Assembly (NCBI GenBank): GCA_964405405.1
Contig: CAYONT010000047.1
Coordinates: 1-13,987, forward strand
Length of the DNA stretch: 13,987 bases
Source of the DNA: CAMCYM01 sp964405405
GTDB lineage: Bacteria > Bacteroidota > Bacteroidia > Flavobacteriales_D > Sanyastnellaceae
Reading direction: 5' to 3'
The notes beneath the pieces are model-generated. The model did not search any database. It was not told where the DNA came from and worked only from the letters and a program-made list of their open reading frames with translations. Below, piece by piece: positions 12,470 to 13,987 of the stretch; the stretch's first letter is position 1, and every line of letters starts with the position of its first letter. The translations under genes and the position numbers were made by a program.

Positions 12470-12544
12470 CGCGGCGCGGCGCGGCGCTCAACGCAGCGCG
12501 CACCGCGCTGCGCTCGCGGCGCCAGCGCCAGCGGCGGCGGCGCC
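12470..12544. repeat. GC-only palindromic block between the dioxygenase gene and cysN
   Basis: Almost pure G/C with GCGGCGCGGCGC units and a perfect 9-bp hairpin, CGCAGCGCG (12492-12500), CAC, CGCGCTGCG (12504-12512). It abuts the stop of the dioxygenase gene and runs up to the cysN promoter. No T tract, so a classical terminator is not evident. It resembles the hairpin parts of elements A and B without the heptamers. Confidence 0.7.
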
Positions 12545-13471
12545 TTACCCCACCCGGACCGAGGTCATGGTGAGGGAGCCCGCTACCGGGGCGTCGTTGA
12601 AGAAACGCACGGGCTCGTCTGAACGCTGGAGCGCCAGGGTGTACAGCAAAGGGAGGTAGTGCTCCGGGGACGGAATCGCCAGTTGGAACGCCCTTCCCTG
12701 CTTACCGTAGTCGATCAGCGAACCATGATCGCCCCGTTGGATGAGGTCCTTCATGCGCTCATTCGCTTCCATCGCCCAGTCAAACCCGAACGACTCATGG
12801 AGGCGCTTCCATTCGACCATCCCCAGGTTGTGCACCATGTTCCCGCTCCCGATGACGAGGACACCTTGGTCGCGGAGGGAGGCGATTTGGCCTGCAAGCT
12901 CGTAATGATATTGCGGAGGTTGCCTGTAATCGAGGCTCATCTGGACCACAGGCACATCGGCATCGGGGTAGAGATGCTTGAGCACGCTCCAGGCACCATG
13001 GTCGAGGCCCCACTGGTCATCGAGACCCACCTGTGTCGCAGTGACCAGACCTTGCGTGGTGCGGGCCAAACCCGGTTCCCCCAACGCCGGGTACTGCACC
13101 TGGTACAAGGCGTCCGGAAAGCCCCCAAAGTCATGGATGGTCCTGGGCTGGGGCATGGCGGTCACCCACGTACCCGCGGTCTCCCAATGTGCTGAGATAC
13201 AGAGGATGGCACGGGGCCGGGGGAGGTTGCGGGCGACCTCCCGGAACCCCGCCACAAAGGCGTTCTCCTCGATGGCATTCATCGGGCTGCCGTGGCCGAG
13301 GAAAAGGGCCGGCATCCGCCCGCCCGCTCCGGGCCCTCCCGGGGCGGCGGCTCCTCCACCCGCGGCGACGGGCTCCCCGGGTTCCGCAAAGTCCCCCAGC
13401 CCCCCCAATTTAAAGGCCGCTGCTGAGAGGGGCAGCACGGCCAACGATTTCAAAAACGATTTCCGGTTCAT
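12545..13471 (-). CDS. Exported DODA/YgiD-family (LigB-type) extradiol dioxygenase homologue
   Basis: A 308-aa protein. The catalytic part starts near residue 53 (MPALFLGHGSPMNAI) and has the family histidines H60 (GHGSP), H95 (SAHWE), H158 (DHGAWS) and H214 (NMVHN), so metal binding looks intact. Family members open catechol rings such as DOPA in vitro; the physiological substrate is unclear. Ahead of it is a hydrophobic leader (MNRKSFLKSLAVLPLSAAAF) that looks like an export signal without a full twin-arginine motif. A Gly/Ala/Pro linker (about 31-52) follows. I recall similar leaders in other Bacteroidota homologues, although the Gly/Ala linker seems particular. The gene diverges from the DUF805 gene with 53 bases between. 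ATG at 13471 is the only good start. Confidence 0.88.
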   Translation of the reverse strand: MNRKSFLKSLAVLPLSAAAFKLGGLGDFAEPGEPVAAGGGAAAPGGPGAGGRMPALFLGHGSPMNAIEENAFVAGFREVARNLPRPRAILCISAHWETAGTWVTAMPQPRTIHDFGGFPDALYQVQYPALGEPGLARTTQGLVTATQVGLDDQWGLDHGAWSVLKHLYPDADVPVVQMSLDYRQPPQYHYELAGQIASLRDQGVLVIGSGNMVHNLGMVEWKRLHESFGFDWAMEANERMKDLIQRGDHGSLIDYGKQGRAFQLAIPSPEHYLPLLYTLALQRSDEPVRFFNDAPVAGSLTMTSVRVG

Positions 13472-13484
13472 TTTGGGGAACGGG

Positions 13485-13516
13485 TTTGGTCTTTGGGCAA
13501 GAAGTCCTTACCCTTG
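13485..13516 (+). promoter_or_regulatory. Promoter of the DUF805 gene (TTTG-N20-TACCCTTG)
   Basis: TTTG at 13485-13488 and TACCCTTG at 13509-13516 are 20 bases apart, close to the classic Bacteroidota -33/-7 arrangement. The -7 box is the left half of an imperfect palindrome TACCCTTGAAGGTA (13509-13522). Its other half could act as a -7 element for the divergent dioxygenase gene. The leader to the ATG at 13525 would be only a few bases. Confidence 0.55.
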
Positions 13517-13524
13517 AAGGTACG

Positions 13525-13893
13525 ATGAATTGGTATCTAAAAGTTCTGAGGCAATACGCCGATTTCCGCGGCAGAGCGCGTCGCACTGAGTATTGGACAT
13601 TCTTCCTGTTCAACGTGTTGTTTGCATTGTTGGCCATTTTTGTGGACTACATGTTGGGCACCGCGGATGAAGAGACGGGCTACGGCATCCTTTACGCGCT
13701 GTACTCCATTTTCACCTTTGTTCCGAGTTTGGCCTTGTTCGTCCGAAGACTCCACGACGTGGGCAAGAGCGGATGGTTCGCGTTGATCATCCTCCTGCCC
13801 TTTGTCGGGGCCATCTGGCTGTTCGTGTTGCTTCTGACCGAGGGCGAAGCCACGGCCAACAAGTGGGGCCCCAATCCGAAGGCTCAGTGGTGA
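13525..13893 (+). CDS. DUF805-family small membrane protein
   Basis: A 122-aa protein. It opens MNWYLKVLRQYADFRGRARRTEYWTFFLF, the DUF805 signature FxGRARRxEYW. A transmembrane segment follows (about 26-44), a second at about 55-70, then VRRLHDVGKSGW (about 72-83) and a last segment (ALIILLPFVGAIWLFVLLL). The end reads NKWGPNPK, also typical. The start at 13525 fits the family; an upstream in-frame start at 13486 would include the promoter. DUF805 proteins sit in the inner membrane; their function is not established. A heptamer repeat array begins right after the stop codon. Confidence 0.93.
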   Translation: MNWYLKVLRQYADFRGRARRTEYWTFFLFNVLFALLAIFVDYMLGTADEETGYGILYALYSIFTFVPSLALFVRRLHDVGKSGWFALIILLPFVGAIWLFVLLLTEGEATANKWGPNPKAQW

Positions 13894-13987
13894 AACAGGA
13901 GATGGGAGATGGGAGGGGTGGAGATGGGAAATAGGAGATAGGAGATAGGAGATAGGAGATGGGAGATAGGAGATGGGAGATGGGAGA
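13894..13987 (+). repeat. GGAGATG/GGAGATA heptamer array, running off the window
   Basis: After the DUF805 stop, nearly every seventh base starts GGAGATG, GGAGATA or GGAAATA, with one interruption (GGGGTGGAG, about 13915-13922). It matches the heptamers of elements A and B and is probably the left arm of a third element cut by the window edge. Confidence 0.85.

Noticed and set aside
11090..12622. 510-codon open frame antisense to cysN
   Set aside because: It covers the intact cysN and repeat blocks, has Arg/Pro/His-rich composition and no recognisable motif.

Overview
This window looks like chromosomal DNA of a GC-rich member of the Bacteroidota, probably from a metagenome or draft assembly because it holds a 100-N scaffold gap. 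The phylum call rests on four things: a PorV/PorQ-family outer-membrane protein preceded by a type IX secretion (T9SS)-like C-terminal domain, promoters of the TTTG/TAnnTTTG type, the greA-HIT gene pair, and a SatD/DUF3307 gene pair. The basis is sequence reading plus remembered family features; no search was run. I see no rRNA, tRNA, CRISPR, phage or complete insertion sequence.

Layout. Positions 2-2333 (+) hold the tail of a large secreted protein, a PorV/PorQ-type barrel, a hairpin, then greA and a HIT-family gene overlapping by one base. Positions 2379-3733 (-) are a two-gene cassette: a SatD-like protein with a C-terminal helix-turn-helix, overlapping a DUF3307 membrane protein. Directly upstream, 3739-3874 is an array of five 24-bp units at an exact 28-bp period. 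Each unit contains TCGTCT-N4-AGACGA or a decayed form, very probably operators for this cassette. Positions 3989-5832 (-) are a secreted Asp-box (sialidase-fold) protein behind a histidine-rich lipoprotein. Positions 5894-7526 (-) are two exported proteins that both seem to carry a BamE/SmpA-like domain, ended by a good intrinsic terminator. Positions 7731-8163 (+) are a 63-aa small protein and yidD. Positions 8601-10895 (-) are a bifunctional Rel/SpoT, 11204-12454 (-) cysN, 12545-13471 (-) an exported DODA/YgiD-type dioxygenase homologue, and 13525-13893 (+) a DUF805 membrane protein.

The genes are mostly small independent housekeeping units. What links the right half is a family of composite repeats in the gaps between them (8164-8600, 10908-11203, 13894 to the end, with a GC-only relative at 12470-12544). 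They mix GGAGATG-like heptamers with short GC-rich hairpins. Two of them share a nearly identical AT-rich core, with heptamers facing inward from both sides, which suggests a dispersed non-autonomous element. The other notable system is the SatD/DUF3307 cassette with its iterated operators. Three genes (rel, cysN and the His-rich lipoprotein) also carry a TAnnTTSG box exactly four bases before ATG, implying leaderless transcripts.
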